DNA of 64,000 nucleotides, taken from positions 21,740,293-21,804,292 of the forward strand of contig NC_079514.1 in assembly GCF_000801105.2 (NCBI RefSeq), in the 5' to 3' direction. A program made the translations under genes and the position numbers. Each line of letters opens with the position of its first letter. Position 1 is the stretch's first letter. This DNA is from Raphanus sativus (taxonomy: Eukaryota > Streptophyta > Magnoliopsida > Brassicales > Brassicaceae). The notes under the pieces were generated by a model. The model saw only the letters and a program-made list of their open reading frames with translations, ran no database searches and was not told the DNA's origin. Below are positions 43,711 through 55,599 of this stretch, piece by piece.

Positions 43711-44565
43711 AGTCTCCCCCACTTGGAAGGAACTCGTCCCCGAGTTCATACTTGATGGTTCACCACCCACATACTGACTATACCACTCAGGATACTCGGC
43801 CTTCATCCTTGCCTCGGTTTCCCAAGTGATAATGTCCTTGCCATTGAATTCCCATACTATCTTAAGCATAGGAACTGTCTTCCTTCTCATTGCCTTTTCC
43901 ATTCTATCTATGATCCGAACCGGCCTTGTCTCTAAGGTTAGGTTCTTACCAAGATCTTTTGGAATTTCAGGCAACACAATGTCCTGGTCGGTCAGACACT
44001 TCCTTAGTTGAGACAAATGGAAAACATTGTGATAAGCATCCATCTCAGATGGCAAATCCAACTTGTAAGCCACTGCCCCAACTCTCTCAAGTATCCTGAA
44101 CGGACCTAGGAACCTAGGGTCCAGTTTCTTCCTTCCAGAAACCCTGGCCCTTCCCTTAAGTGTAATCATCTTGAGATAGATTAGATCACCAACCTCAAAC
44201 TCAAGATGTTTCCTTCTCTTGTCAGCATAGCTCTTCTGGCGGTCTTGTGCCTCCTTCATTTTCTCCTTGACCAACTTGATTTTCTCTGTTGTCTCCTCCA
44301 CTATTTCAGGACCTTTTATGCTGCGCTCCCCCACTTGGGTCCAGCATAATGGTGTCCTGCAAGGCCGCCCATACAATGCCTCATAGGGAGACATGCCTAT
44401 ACTGGTGTGGAAGCTGTTGTTGTATGCAAACTCCACCAGTGGCAAATGCTTCTCCCATGAGTCACCCCAGTCTAGTACACAAGCCCTTAGCATGTCCTCT
44501 AGAGTCTGGATGGTTCTTTCTGATTGCCCATCAGTTTGGGGATGGTAGGATGTACTCATGTTCAC
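43687..44565 (-). CDS. pol: Tekay pol C-terminal part: integrase core end and chromodomain
   Basis: Continues integrase after the frameshift: TSYHPQTDGQSERTIQTLED carries the catalytic Glu. The GPF/Y module follows (FLGPFRILERVG, YHNVFHLSQLR). The last ~90 residues have a chromodomain-like segment (RPVRIIDRMEKAMRRKTVPM; VWEFNGKDIITWETE), which in chromoviruses binds histone marks and steers integration to heterochromatin. The frame runs through the polypurine tract and 24 bp into the LTR. Confidence 0.88.
   Translation of the reverse strand: MNMSTSYHPQTDGQSERTIQTLEDMLRACVLDWGDSWEKHLPLVEFAYNNSFHTSIGMSPYEALYGRPCRTPLCWTQVGERSIKGPEIVEETTEKIKLVKEKMKEAQDRQKSYADKRRKHLEFEVGDLIYLKMITLKGRARVSGRKKLDPRFLGPFRILERVGAVAYKLDLPSEMDAYHNVFHLSQLRKCLTDQDIVLPEIPKDLGKNLTLETRPVRIIDRMEKAMRRKTVPMLKIVWEFNGKDIITWETEARMKAEYPEWYSQYVGGEPSSMNSGTSSFQVGETCHVPSSR
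43711..43730 (-). promoter_or_regulatory. Tekay polypurine tract
   Basis: Minus strand CCAAGTGGGGGAGACT just before the 3' LTR. Confidence 0.85.
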
Positions 44566-44573
44566 TCTATTTC

Positions 44574-47186
44574 CTAAGGCTTTTTGAAAACCCTCCAGAA
44601 GTAAGAGGTGAACCTTGGGTCTCTATCAGAGACTATACTGGCCGGCACTCCATGCAGCCTCACTATTTCATCCATGTAGATCTTCACTATCTCATCCACA
44701 CCATCACCTTTCTTAATTGGTAAGAAGTGTGCAGACTTGGTCAAACGATCAACAATCACCCAAACTGCATCCTTCTTACCCCTTGTCGTTGGAAACCCAG
44801 TCACAAAGTCCATTGTGATGTGATCCCACTTCCATTCAGGTATAGGGAGATTCTGAAGTATGCCACTGGGTACCTGATGCTCGGCCTTGACTAGTTGGCA
44901 AGTTGGACACTTAGCCACCCACTCGGCCACATCTGCTTTCATCCTCACCCAATGGTAATACCTCTTCATATCCCTATACATCTTGTTCAGCCCCGGGTGC
45001 ACTGAGAACTTAGACTTATGAGCTTGTCTCATAATCTCTTCCTTTAGTCCCCGGTCACTCGGAACACTCACACTCCCATGTACCAGGATGGTACCATTGC
45101 TGGCCGTCTGGTACTCTGTCTTATCATTCTTTGCAACCTTTTGCAAATTCTCATCCAAGCATTGTGCTTGTCTGATCCTACTCAGGAGATCAGCCTGATC
45201 CACAGCCTCCAGTCCTAGAGGTTCATCCTCACTGACTAAGGTGTTTAGATGCAAGGACCTGACCATCTCCTCCAATACATCAGCCTCTTTCTCTGATGAC
45301 ACTTCAGCTCTCCTCCGGCTCAAAGCATCTGCCACCAGATTTGCCTTGCCCGGATGGTAAGCAATATCAAGATCATAATCCGCCACAAACTCCATCCATC
45401 TTCTCTGTCTCAAGTTTAACTCAGGCTGAGTAAAAATGTACTTGAGACTCTTGTGGTCGGTTAGGATCTGAACCTTAGCACCATACAGATAGGACCTCCA
45501 TATCTTCAGAGCAAATACCACCGCAGCCATCTCCAGGTCATGGGTCGGGTAGTTGCCCTCATGCTTCCTAATTTGCCTAGAGGCATAAGCAATGACCTTC
45601 CCATGTTGTGTGAGCACACAGCCTAATCCAGTGATGGATGCATATGTGTAAACCACATATGGTTTGTCGGCCTCAGGCAGCACTAGCACTGGTGCACTGG
45701 TCAACATGGTCTTTAAGGCCTGAAAGCTCTTATCACATGCATCAGACCATGTGAACTTCACATCTTTTCCAGTCAGTTGTGTCATAGGTTGTGCCACACT
45801 TGCAAACCCCTTGACATACTTCCTGTAGTATCCGGCCAAACCCAAGAAGCTTCTAACTTCAGTTGCATTCTTTGGTCTTGGCCACTCTTGTATGCACTTG
45901 ACCTTCTCCTGGTCAACAGAAACTCCTTCCTCAGACACAACATGGCCTAGGAATCCAATACTCTTCTGCCAGAAACTACACTTGCTCAACTTAGCAAAGA
46001 GTTGCTGCTCCCTTAGCCGTTCCAGCACCAACCTGAGATGCTTCTCATGGTCCTCCTCAGTCTTAGAGTATACTAGTATATCATCAATGAAGATGATTAC
46101 AAATTCATCTAAGAAATCTCGGAAGATGCCATTCATCATCTTCATGAAGGCTGCTGGTGCATTGGTCAGTCCAAATGGCATGACCACAAACTCATAGTGG
46201 CCATACCTTGTCATGAATGCTGTCTTTTGCACATCATCCGGTGCAATAGGGATTTGATGATAGCCTGATGCCAAAACAATTTTTGAAAACCACTTGGCTC
46301 CTCTCAATTGATCTAGCAACTCATTAATCCTGGGCAAGGGGTACTTATTCTTGATAGTAACCCTGTTCAGCCCTCTATAGTCAATACACAATCTGAAACT
46401 CCCATCCTTCTTCTTGACAAAGAGGACTGGTGCTCCCCATGGAGACACACTTGGGCGTATAAACCCCTTATCTAACAACTCTTCAAGTTGTTTCTTCAAC
46501 TCAGCCATCTCAGCTGGTGCCATACGGTACGGACTTTTGGACATTGGAACCGTTCCCGGTTCAAGTTCGATCATGAACGGGTCAGCCCTATCAAGAGGCA
46601 CACCCTGAAGCGCCCGAAATACATCACTAAACTCTTGAACCAACCGAATCCCGTCCGGGCTACCACCCCCTACAACCTCCTTAGTGCTAATGGTCGCCAA
46701 CCAGGCCTCACAACCACTCCTCAGCATACTTTCCACTTGGACCGCTGAGACCACTAAGCTACCCGAGGTTGGTCGGATTCCTTGGAATCTGATCGGGGGT
46801 CCACACCCACTCTCAAACTGCACCCTTCCTCGATGACAGTCTAAGGTGGCCCGATTCTTTCCAAGCCAATCCATCCCTAAGATCACTTCATGATTCTTAA
46901 GGCTAACCACTATAAGATCCACAGGCAATGCCCTCCCTTGTATCATAACTGGGATATCCCTTACTAGGCCTTGTGATTGCATCCTTTGGCCTCCGGCCGC
47001 AACCACAACCCCATGATCATCCCCTGAACCAATACAAAACAATCCTTTCCCAATCATCTCTGGACTCACAAAACTATGTGAAGCTCCAGTATCAAATAGG
47101 ACATGTGTTTCCACACCACCAATACATAAGGTCCCTACAAAGACCCCATCTAAGTTCCTAACCATTCTAGGTTCCGTACCATGCAT
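44574..47186 (-). CDS. pol: Tekay pol main part: PR, RT, RNase H, integrase N-terminal two thirds
   Basis: 870 codons from ATG 47186. Protease: [14 protein letters not shown] (residues about 28-42). RT: residues about 225-400, with [11 protein letters not shown] as the active site. RNase [18 protein letters not shown] at the start (the usual catalytic Asp of a DAS triplet is Tyr-Thr-Tyr-Ala-Ser here, a possible active-site loss), [28 protein letters not shown]. Integrase: zinc finger (H-x3-H region; CPTC), MDFVTGFP and IVSDRDPRF. The frame ends with a stop near 44574 because one base is missing in the segment around 44576-44592; the next frame carries on with the rest of integrase. Confidence 0.92.
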   Translation of the reverse strand: MHGTEPRMVRNLDGVFVGTLCIGGVETHVLFDTGASHSFVSPEMIGKGLFCIGSGDDHGVVVAAGGQRMQSQGLVRDIPVMIQGRALPVDLIVVSLKNHEVILGMDWLGKNRATLDCHRGRVQFESGCGPPIRFQGIRPTSGSLVVSAVQVESMLRSGCEAWLATISTKEVVGGGSPDGIRLVQEFSDVFRALQGVPLDRADPFMIELEPGTVPMSKSPYRMAPAEMAELKKQLEELLDKGFIRPSVSPWGAPVLFVKKKDGSFRLCIDYRGLNRVTIKNKYPLPRINELLDQLRGAKWFSKIVLASGYHQIPIAPDDVQKTAFMTRYGHYEFVVMPFGLTNAPAAFMKMMNGIFRDFLDEFVIIFIDDILVYSKTEEDHEKHLRLVLERLREQQLFAKLSKCSFWQKSIGFLGHVVSEEGVSVDQEKVKCIQEWPRPKNATEVRSFLGLAGYYRKYVKGFASVAQPMTQLTGKDVKFTWSDACDKSFQALKTMLTSAPVLVLPEADKPYVVYTYASITGLGCVLTQHGKVIAYASRQIRKHEGNYPTHDLEMAAVVFALKIWRSYLYGAKVQILTDHKSLKYIFTQPELNLRQRRWMEFVADYDLDIAYHPGKANLVADALSRRRAEVSSEKEADVLEEMVRSLHLNTLVSEDEPLGLEAVDQADLLSRIRQAQCLDENLQKVAKNDKTEYQTASNGTILVHGSVSVPSDRGLKEEIMRQAHKSKFSVHPGLNKMYRDMKRYYHWVRMKADVAEWVAKCPTCQLVKAEHQVPSGILQNLPIPEWKWDHITMDFVTGFPTTRGKKDAVWVIVDRLTKSAHFLPIKKGDGVDEIVKIYMDEIVRLHGVPASIVSDRDPRFTSYFWRVFKKP

Positions 47187-47212
47187 AGTTCTAAAATAAA
47201 AAGAAATGAGTT

Positions 47213-48739
47213 TTAGAATTTACCAGTGATTGCTTTGAATGGCCCTGCCTCTTCCACATCTTTGGACAGCTCATAAACCCTTGGAGTTGAGGTCTGACCC
47301 CGGTTCTGATCCGGCCTGCTACCCCCACTCCTGTTCTTGTTCTGTCCATCAGCTTGTCTTTGACAGTCCTTCTTGAGATGACCCTTAAGACCACAAGTAT
47401 GGCAAGTCCGGTCACCTCCCACATTTGGGCACTCTCGAGCAAAGTGTCCCATCTTACCACAATGAGTGCAAGCGCCCATGGCTCTCCAGCACTCCCCATA
47501 GTGGTTTCTACCACACTTAGAGCACACATGCTTACCACTTGAGGTTTTACCCTCTTCAGCCTGGTCTCTCTTTCTCTTCCGGTCACCACTTTGCCCAGGA
47601 GCCACCACCACACTCTTCACTTTGTGCTTAGCCTCCTCAGCAAGGTTAGTCTCCAGCATAGCCATCCTCTCTACCAGTTCAGTCACATTGGAGAAGGTCC
47701 GGACTGAGCAGTAGGTCTTGAGTTCAGGCCTAAGGCCGCGGATGAACCTTCGGACCTGTACTGCCTCATCCTCCAACTCCCTTCCCACAAAGCGCCTGAG
47801 CCTGTGGAACTCTTCTTCATACTCTCTGACTGCCCTACGCCCTTGAACCAGGTCCAAGAACTTAGCCTCCAAACGGTCCCATGCCTCAGCTGGAAAGTAC
47901 TTGTGGTTGAACTCCACTTCAAAATCAGCAAAGCGCTCAATGGAACCATTGGTACGTTTGTCCAAAGCTATCCACCAGTTGTGTGCATCACCTTCCAGGA
48001 AGTGCACTGCAATGTCCCTTTGGTACTCCTCAGGGCACCGGGTTGATTTGAAGTTTCTAACCAACCGGTCTCTCCACTCATCTGCCTCCATGGGATCAAC
48101 ACTTCCAGCAAAGTGCTTTGTCCCTAGGCGAGATATGTGCTCCAGAACCTTCAGGTAATCCACTTTCTTAGCTGATCCAGATGGTGGATCCAGCTCAATC
48201 ACTTCAGCTACTGGTAACACTCGTCCACCAGCTCCACCACTTCCACCAGCTCTCACTTGAGCTTGTGTGGCTTGACCAACGGATGAGTTTACCACTGGGG
48301 TGAGCACCTGAGTCATGGCTACCATCTGACTACTCATTAGCCTAATGGCAGCCAGTATCTCTTGCATGGAAGGCTCAGCCGCCTGATCACCCGGACCAGT
48401 CCTCCCATCAGCCATGATGTTTGGATCAGCTCGGTGACCAATCTCTGAAGACTCAGCCTCTCCATCCGGATTATCCTGGTGCTGCCCACTAGCTGCACCT
48501 AGCTGGATTCCAGCTCCCTCAAGCTGCCTTCCAGTCTCATTCAGCTGTCCAACCACTCCGTCCAGCTGAACCTCAGTTTGGTTAACTTGGGTCTCAGTCA
48601 GGACAGCATCTCCGGTCCGACCCGTAGGTGGAACCGTCAGCACCACACTTGGGTTAGGTACTGATGCATCACCAGCACCAGACGCCCCAGCCCCATCCTT
48701 AGCCTTCCGAGACCGCTTCTTAGTTCCCTTAGTACACAT
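47213..48739 (-). CDS. gag: Tekay gag
   Basis: 508 codons from ATG 48739 ([10 protein letters not shown]). Basic N-terminus, a Gln/Gly-rich linker, capsid core ([53 protein letters not shown]), and three Cys-His fingers near the end: [12 protein letters not shown] (spacing atypical), [14 protein letters not shown] and [14 protein letters not shown]. It ends 26 bp before the pol ATG in a different frame, so pol expression would need frameshifting, re-initiation, or this is a lesion. No in-frame stops. Confidence 0.92.
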   Translation of the reverse strand: MCTKGTKKRSRKAKDGAGASGAGDASVPNPSVVLTVPPTGRTGDAVLTETQVNQTEVQLDGVVGQLNETGRQLEGAGIQLGAASGQHQDNPDGEAESSEIGHRADPNIMADGRTGPGDQAAEPSMQEILAAIRLMSSQMVAMTQVLTPVVNSSVGQATQAQVRAGGSGGAGGRVLPVAEVIELDPPSGSAKKVDYLKVLEHISRLGTKHFAGSVDPMEADEWRDRLVRNFKSTRCPEEYQRDIAVHFLEGDAHNWWIALDKRTNGSIERFADFEVEFNHKYFPAEAWDRLEAKFLDLVQGRRAVREYEEEFHRLRRFVGRELEDEAVQVRRFIRGLRPELKTYCSVRTFSNVTELVERMAMLETNLAEEAKHKVKSVVVAPGQSGDRKRKRDQAEEGKTSSGKHVCSKCGRNHYGECWRAMGACTHCGKMGHFARECPNVGGDRTCHTCGLKGHLKKDCQRQADGQNKNRSGGSRPDQNRGQTSTPRVYELSKDVEEAGPFKAITGKF

Positions 48740-48895
48740 CAAAACCAAACACAAACCAAATGTTAGTCTTGACAGAAACTTTTAAACCTCAACAACATCA
48801 AAATAAACAACATAAACATTAAACAAAACATGTCAAGAGACCCAGCCGGATGTGTGATGACCTGCCCTAACCCAAACAGCCTAGAATCAAGCATG
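48740..48895 (-). other. Tekay leader
   Basis: Untranslated leader between the primer-binding site and gag. Confidence 0.6.
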
Positions 48896-48909
48896 CTCTG
48901 ATACCAACT
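48896..48909 (-). promoter_or_regulatory. Tekay primer-binding site, initiator-Met type
   Basis: Minus strand AGTTGGTATCAGAG, directly next to the 5' LTR at 48910. Confidence 0.9.
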
Positions 48910-50664
48910 TGTAAGACCCGAACCTGGATCCCATAATCCAACCAGTCCAAGTACTTACCTAGATGTCTAAGTGTAGTTAAGCCGGTTTAGGTCCAATAGT
49001 TTCTAAGTCATTTTCATTTGTTTTGAGGTTCATAAACAACAAGTACAAAGCGGAAGCATAAAGAAAAGATCATTTCATATATATAAGTCAATGTGATCCA
49101 TACAAATCATTCATATCACACAAGTTGCACAATAGGCTATCATAAGTTCAACTAAACTAGACACACATCACACATCCATCCACGGCCAGGTCTTCAAGAC
49201 TCCTTGGATTTAACACGATCACTGCTTGTTCCTGAAACCAAACCCACAACACATGAATACTTTTACAACCCGATATCCTAACATCAGAACTAACAGTACA
49301 TGGTTCCGGACCCTAGATCACATCTCAGTCCCAAATATGACCTCTCTAAATACTCAACCAAAAACTAAATAAAATTCATGATAAATCCTGATAAATCTAA
49401 ACTAAGAGAATGTTCCAAGCGGATTCCTCAGAACCGGCCTCAATCATATAGATCTTGACCATGAACCGCCAAACCGGCCACATTGAACCATCTCGAAATC
49501 CATGTTAGAAATTCAATCTATCACTTTGATAATTCATTATAAATCCCAACTAAGAGATTACAAACGCCAAACCCAATAACTCCTTCAGGAACCATGAGAT
49601 CGGACCATACCTACCCAACCAAGGCCATGGAGAGATTACACTGACCAATCCAAGGCTTGGGGGTCTGTCCGCGGGTTTAAACCCTCAGACTACATCAGAA
49701 TATAGTAGGAAAGAGATTGACAAAGAGAAAAGAAGAAATGGATGCAACCAACACATCATGGTTCAATCGGCCAGACCATGTAAACCCATGGTCTTGGGCG
49801 ATAACCATCCGGAGTGCATCACTGACCTTAGGCGTGCGTTCCTCTGCGCCTCCATCCTTCTCTGATTCCTTCCTCTTATCCTTATCACTTTGCCCGCCTG
49901 CCATAGCCTTACCTGAATCTTCCCACCGCCTAAATCACACCGGACCACCACTCGGATCACTTCTCACCGCCGGTCTCTTCTCTCTTTCTTGCTGGTGTAA
50001 TTTTGGCAGAGGTTTGCCTAGTTTTTTTCGTGATTGAAATCGATGGGCAGAGTCTCCTATTTATAGGAAATGCCATCGACAATCAGTTGGACCGAACGGT
50101 TACAAGGTTTGGGCGAACGGACACAAGCGGTTTCCCTTTGCATCCTTTCGGCCAAACCGCCTCCAACTGCTCCCAACCGTTCCCCTTGATCGATATTCAG
50201 CTGCCAGTACTTAGCTAGGTACCTGACATACTTGCCAAGCTCCATGGTCACACCAGACCATGTCACCACCGAGCCGGACCCATAACCGCTCATGGTCCGG
50301 TCCAACAGCCCAAGAGCCAATCACTCCACCTAGCTGAGGTGAGCTGGTCACTAGCTTCCCCAGCTGAGTGAGCTAACACTCCAGCTACTGGAGCTGTCCC
50401 AAACTTGCCTGAGCCACTGTGAGCTTGCCTTACTCCTTTTTTAACTGCCCGAGCTTCCAAACCTCAACGGCCAGCTACCAAAACACTTGTCTAGCTCTTT
50501 TGAGCTTACCTTTCCCCCATTCTGGTTAAGTCTCAGCTTCCTGATGCACTTAGCCCCATTTCTGGACCATGATACGCTTGCCTTTAGGTCTCATGACCTG
50601 GCTGGTGCTTGTCCTCGCACCATGGTCCATCCGGATGGCACTATCTAGAACTTGGGACATGACA
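48910..50664 (-). repeat. Tekay 5' LTR
   Basis: 1755 bp, same ends as 41955-43710. Confidence 0.94.
50058..50065 (-). promoter_or_regulatory. TATA box of Tekay 5' LTR
   Basis: Minus strand TATAAATA in the context CCTATAAATAGGAGACT; conserved in both LTRs. Confidence 0.7.
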
Positions 50665-50669
50665 CAAAC
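50665..50669. repeat. Target-site duplication CAAAC, right
   Basis: Exact copy of 41950-41954. Confidence 0.95.
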
Positions 50670-51883
50670 GATCTCTCTAGACATCGACTGATGGGACCAT
50701 ATCGATATCGTTCGACAGCTCTTCATCTTCAACGATCGATTGATACTTCATTGGGTCGATCAACACAGATATCAGCGAGCTGGTATATCGTTCTAACTTG
50801 TTAACTTTCTTAATTATGCTTTATGTATTTCATACCACCGACTGTGTTACACTGGGACAGTGTAATTTAAGTCTGGGGGGATTACTAACGTTTATCTACT
50901 TTATGAGTCTTATTTAAAATGTTTTCAAAAAGTTCTTATTGAGTCAAGAAGGGGATATAATCTTAATCGATTTATTACTTGTCATCTAACCATTCTTTAA
51001 ACCAGTCTTAGACTTACTGACTGCAGAAGTATTATAGATACTAAGGTGGATCAACCTGTCAACTATGTTTGCACTTGCTGAAATTGTTTGAAGGAACCAA
51101 AGCTGACCTCCAACCTAATACTGACTTGATTTGCTTGTCTTGGGGCTTGGTATACAAGGGATCAGAATCCTCTTACAAGTCTGGAAGGTAAAAAGTCAGT
51201 GTGTTTCTGGTTCCCTTCCTTCTCTCTCTTCGGCATCTCAAGATCTAAGTTTATAAAGAAAAGATTGATATGACTTTTTGAGAGGCAGAGGGATAGGTAA
51301 ATTACCTGCGACCCCATTATTCTAAATCTCGAGGATGATCACACATTGTGGAAAAGAGGGATAGGTAAATTACCAAAGACCCCATTATTCGCTACACTTT
51401 GTCAAAAATGTATGAGTTACAATGCAAATGTCAATGAGATAGACTAGATGACCTTTGTGGCATCGAAACCTGTTGAAATTGAAACTAATAAGAGATTCAG
51501 AGAAGAGAGTGAGGGGAGAAAGGGATCAGAGAAGACTACCTGTTTGTTCAGAAACTTGTTTGAGTTGAATCCATGTGTCCTTTGATCGATACTCCCAAGG
51601 TAAAGCCTACACTTTTATTTTTATGAAAGAAACGAGGTTAGTAGAGGGGATTGTCAGACATGATCTGTTAGGTTGTGGAACTAGTGGAATTTGGTTGCTA
51701 TACTAGGATATTGTAAAATGTGCTTCTAAGGTTAGGATGTTTAATGATTTGGTTTGCACTACTAAAGAGATGATGAACTGAGTTTTTAAAATCATGTGAG
51801 TCCCGATTGTTTTCAAACCTCTTTCAGAGAGACTGCCTGGTTGTTTTGCTTGAGGACAAGCAAAAGAGTAAGTCTGGGGGAGT
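50670..51883 (+). other. Athila-2 interior, right part, no gene
   Basis: Aligned with 12661-13776 of Athila-1. Contains a hairpin plus polypurine-like module (50847-50881) and the true polypurine tract 51864-51883 (AAGAGTAAGTCTGGGGGAGT). No coding frame. Confidence 0.75.
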
Positions 51884-53328
51884 TGATATACCATGGATTT
51901 TACCCATTTTTACCCATGATATATAAGTGTTTTATATACTATTTATTATGTATTAGAGTATATTTAGAGTATTTACAGGTTCAGGGACGATTTGGAGAAA
52001 TATGGTGATTTTGGTGCCTTTTGGAGTCTTTCAAATCGCAGGACTGTACAGACGCTTCAGATGTTTAGCTCTCGATGGAGACCTTCCCACCGTTGGATTT
52101 AGCCCATCGTTTGACAAAAGATAGAGCTTTGAGTTAGCTTTTTAATGCCACCGGTCTGAGGTCAATCCGCATCTTGTAGCAGAAGTTATGCCTGTTTTAC
52201 TGAAGAGTGGTCAGTCTGCCTCGCGAGAGAAGGATGCCGAGAAGAGGATTGTATGTTGATCGATGCAACACATTGCATGTCGATCGACAGGGACATCAGA
52301 ACGTGGTCCAAGTATATTTCATGACCAACTGAAGCCCAGGAATCACCACAAAGTTACCAAAATACCCTTGACGACCAGAAACCCTATTTATGTTATTTCT
52401 AAGTCATTGTTGACGGCTACGCTTTAGACGCTTTCTACGCTTTCACTGTTTTCTCTTAGGAGAGAAGGGAGGAACTCCTTGAGAGTCCTCCTGGAATTCC
52501 TTTGCTTTTGGTTTTATATTATCTATTGCATTTTCATCTATTCATCTATGATTTCTGTGACGACTATCATGTCTGAATAGATCCACCTGTTAGATCTATG
52601 GTTCAGATAGGTTTGTGGGATTAGCCCCAAAATATAATTGCTAAGTTGTGGTACTCATCAAATGGATTGCACCCTATGCTTGTTCTAGATTAGGTAACTA
52701 AAACATAGATCACTAGGATCTTTGATTATCTTGAATTATCCATTTGAACTTGCTTGTCTCCCATTGACAAGAACGACAGCTCCTCCTTGAGACCTAGTGT
52801 TCATTATCGGCTCGCGCCTAGGCAGATCTAGAAGCCGTCGATCGATATCCCGACAGGTGAATCGATCGGCGCTGCGAAAGGTGTATCGCTCGATATCTCG
52901 AAAGGATATCGACCGACTCTTTTTCTGTGTCATCATGCGAAAGGTGTGGCCAGAGATCTAGATAATTTAACCAGTGATACTTCACTTGAGTTAAGCGGCT
53001 GAGAACTATAGTATCATGCAAGCAACTTGTTAGGAATTTATAGACATTATAATCCCCAATACCTGAATAGAAGCCCTAGATCTAGCAACCATCCTTCCAT
53101 CAACTACCTTGGTTACATAAGAACAACTACCTTGTTCGCCCTTGCAATTTAATATATTTCCTATTTTATTTACTGCTTTATAATCTATTTACTGTTAGCC
53201 TAGCTTAATAATAACTATTAGATCTAGTGTGTGCCTTAGCTCCTTGTGGATTCGATCCCTAAGTACTATAACTTGACCTCTTTTGATGAGAGTAAAAATC
53301 ACTCCTTAGGGTAATTTGAGTGATATCA
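51884..53328 (+). repeat. Athila-2 3' LTR
   Basis: 1445 bp, TGATATACC...GATATCA, homologous to the Athila-1 LTRs but clearly diverged in the first half. Its 5' partner is not in the window. Confidence 0.88.
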
Positions 53329-54116
53329 CCTGGCTATACAGTATGAAAGCAATACCACCGACTTACCACCAATGCCTGAAATTCCCAACTCCGAAAGGCA
53401 TCGAAACTATTCGCGGAAGTCAGAGAAGTTCTCGGACATGCTACCTCGCGAGCTTCAAAGACATCGAACCACACTCTTAAGTCGAAACAGATACTTCAAC
53501 GCGATCCCGCCAAGAGCCGTACAAACACCCGTACACGATCAAAAGCCAAAACGACCCTTAACTAAGGGGAAACAATTCAACTACGTTAAGACTTGATCCC
53601 TTCCCAAGGGTACGTAGGCAGCTCACGCCACGAGTTCAGTCACCTCCCAACATCGAAAACAACAAGGGAGCATTTGCAGCAACACAAACAACCTATCCAA
53701 GTCAAGGATTGTACTATGCAGACTTTCTTTTAATAAAATTCGATTGTAACAAATTACCAGTCATAATTTATCAAAAAGCAATTTTTCCGAGATCTATAGT
53801 ATTCCAAACACGAGTTTTACCACGATACAACTCTCCTACTTACTAAACGACTAAGTGTAAGCTCGAGGCCCTGATCAAGTCTCAGAGTGCATTTCGGTCC
53901 CGCTGGAAAACGCGGCATATCGGTTTTAACAAAAACTTCATTTCACGCCGACAAGGCATCGACGGAGTATCAACTCAGTTCGATCAAAAGTTCCAAAAGG
54001 AAAATCAAAGCTCTATCCTTGAAAACAATAAGAGGCATTCGAATTGATCTTCTTTATTAAATTCAATAACAAAAACAAATAAATTATTAAAAAAATGGAG
54101 AGCAATCGATAAGGAG
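53329..54116 (+). other. Tat-type interior, non-coding
   Basis: Contains GACTTGATCC...GGGTACGTAGGCAGC near 53590-53622, as in the family A LTR (6590-6622). No gene seen; AT-rich towards 54100, probably the 3' side of the antisense genes. Confidence 0.5.
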
Positions 54117-55308
54117 CAACTTCCTAAAAACTACTCTCCGACGTCGAACTCCCCATCTCCAAAGCACCCGTCCATATGCTTCGGCCCATCACCATCAAAA
54201 GCCCCCTTGGCGAAGTAATCTCCTGAAGCATGAGGAAGATCCAGCCCTTCGGTCATCGCAGACACATCGAACTCTCCGAGCTCGATACCCTTATTTCCCG
54301 ATCGCTCCACTTCACTCGAGGTCAGTAAATTTTTGCCTATTATCTCCTTCCCAAGCTGAAGCTCGTCAACGACTTTGGACCGCTCGCCTTCTCATTTCTC
54401 CTTGAAGGACGTCATGATACCCAAATAACCGTAAGCCAAGCCCTTCTTAGCCTCATAAATCGAATTGCAAAGAATGTCGGCATGCTTCAAGGCATCCGAC
54501 TCCATCTGCGACTCAAGAGAAGAAACTCGTTCGAGGATCAACTTCCTCTCGTTTTCCGCAATACGAAGACGAGCTTCGAGCAAAGCAATTCGGTTCTATG
54601 ATTCTTCTGCAACAGACAAACGATCAGTGTTGGCACGATCACGCTCCTGCAATAGCTTCAGGTTTAACTTCAGTTCCCTCACGACCTTCTTATCTTCGAG
54701 AAGCTCGTCAGATCGCGGAACATCTTGAAGGTGCCGTTCCAGGGTCGCCGCGAACTCGTTATTAGCCTCCATGGCCTATAAATTATAAAAGTTCAGAATA
54801 AACTTGAACACATCGTTAAAAAGATAAACAAACCAACCTTGGCATGAGCCACCTCCATCTTGACATAAGCTTCACGCTCGGTCATGTTCTGAAGGGAAGG
54901 AAGCGGGCAATCAGCGAGCTTAAAGGGCCTTACTAGATGAGCCACATTATCCGGATCCTCCGTGATCGGGCAATCTTTGGAATGCGTAAACAGCCAATGA
55001 AACGGCTTCGCAATCGCGTCACCAAGAGAACTTGGATGATGATCAGAACCATTTTCCTTCCCCTTCTTGGAGGGACCATTACGACCCTCCGAGCTAGTAG
55101 GACTACTCGACTTTACACGGACAGCTGAGTCCTTGTTACCAGATTCCTTGCCCTCTTGTCTAGAAGGAACCTGGGGAACTCGGGTTTCCTCACGAAGGAC
55201 TTCAGTAAGCGATTCGCTAACATCACCGGATCGGATCCTCTCCGCGCCGACGTTGCCGGCTCGATTCCTTGACTTATCGGTCTCCCGGGGATTCGATCTT
55301 CTTGACAT
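54117..55308 (-). pseudogene. Antisense element gene 2 (coiled-coil protein)
   Basis: Minus-strand coding blocks: 55308-54793 (basic/Ser-rich N-terminus, then HSKDCPITEDPDNVAHLVRP and MTEREAYVKMEVAHAKV), then after a likely intron a long coiled coil (VRELKLNLKLLQERD, LLEARLRIAENERKLILE) to about 54117 with an acidic C-terminus (GDGEFDVGE). A stop interrupts near 54598. Blocks resemble the C-terminal half of the neighbouring gene 1. In Tat-type elements extra genes on the opposite strand between pol and the 3' LTR are known. Function unknown. Confidence 0.55.
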
Positions 55309-55599
55309 AGTCGCTTTACTCGAAAAGGAAAAAGGGAGTTCGTAAGTTGTTCAGATGAAACCAAAGTCAAAACTTCGAGGCCTTATAAAGAACGAAGTAT
55401 TACGAATATCCTAACAACGAAGATTCTAGCAAATCTGAAATGCCAAAGGTTTGTTTATTTCAAACAAAAGAAAAACAGATAATATCCGAACAATTCAAAA
55501 TTTAAACCCTCGAAATCTAGAAAAAAATGGAATTTCCGCGATGTCGTAATTATCCAACAACAAAAGAAGATAAAAAAATTAAGAGTTTGCGTCGCCTCC

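Larger units (their letters stand above)
41955..50664 (-). mobile_element. Tekay-type chromovirus, nearly intact, 8.7 kb
   Basis: LTRs 41955-43710 and 48910-50664 with TSD CAAAC; minus orientation. Primer-binding site of initiator-Met type next to the right LTR, polypurine tract next to the left. Encodes gag with three zinc knuckles, then PR-RT-RNase H-INT and a chromodomain-like C-terminus. By eye the LTRs differ at roughly 25-30 of about 1755 positions. The only clear lesions are a one-base loss in integrase and a frame change between gag and pol. Confidence 0.94.

Noticed and set aside
47187..47212. Short intron between Tekay gag and pol
   Set aside because: GGTAAATT...TTTTAG is present but would be about 31 bp and does not restore the pol frame.
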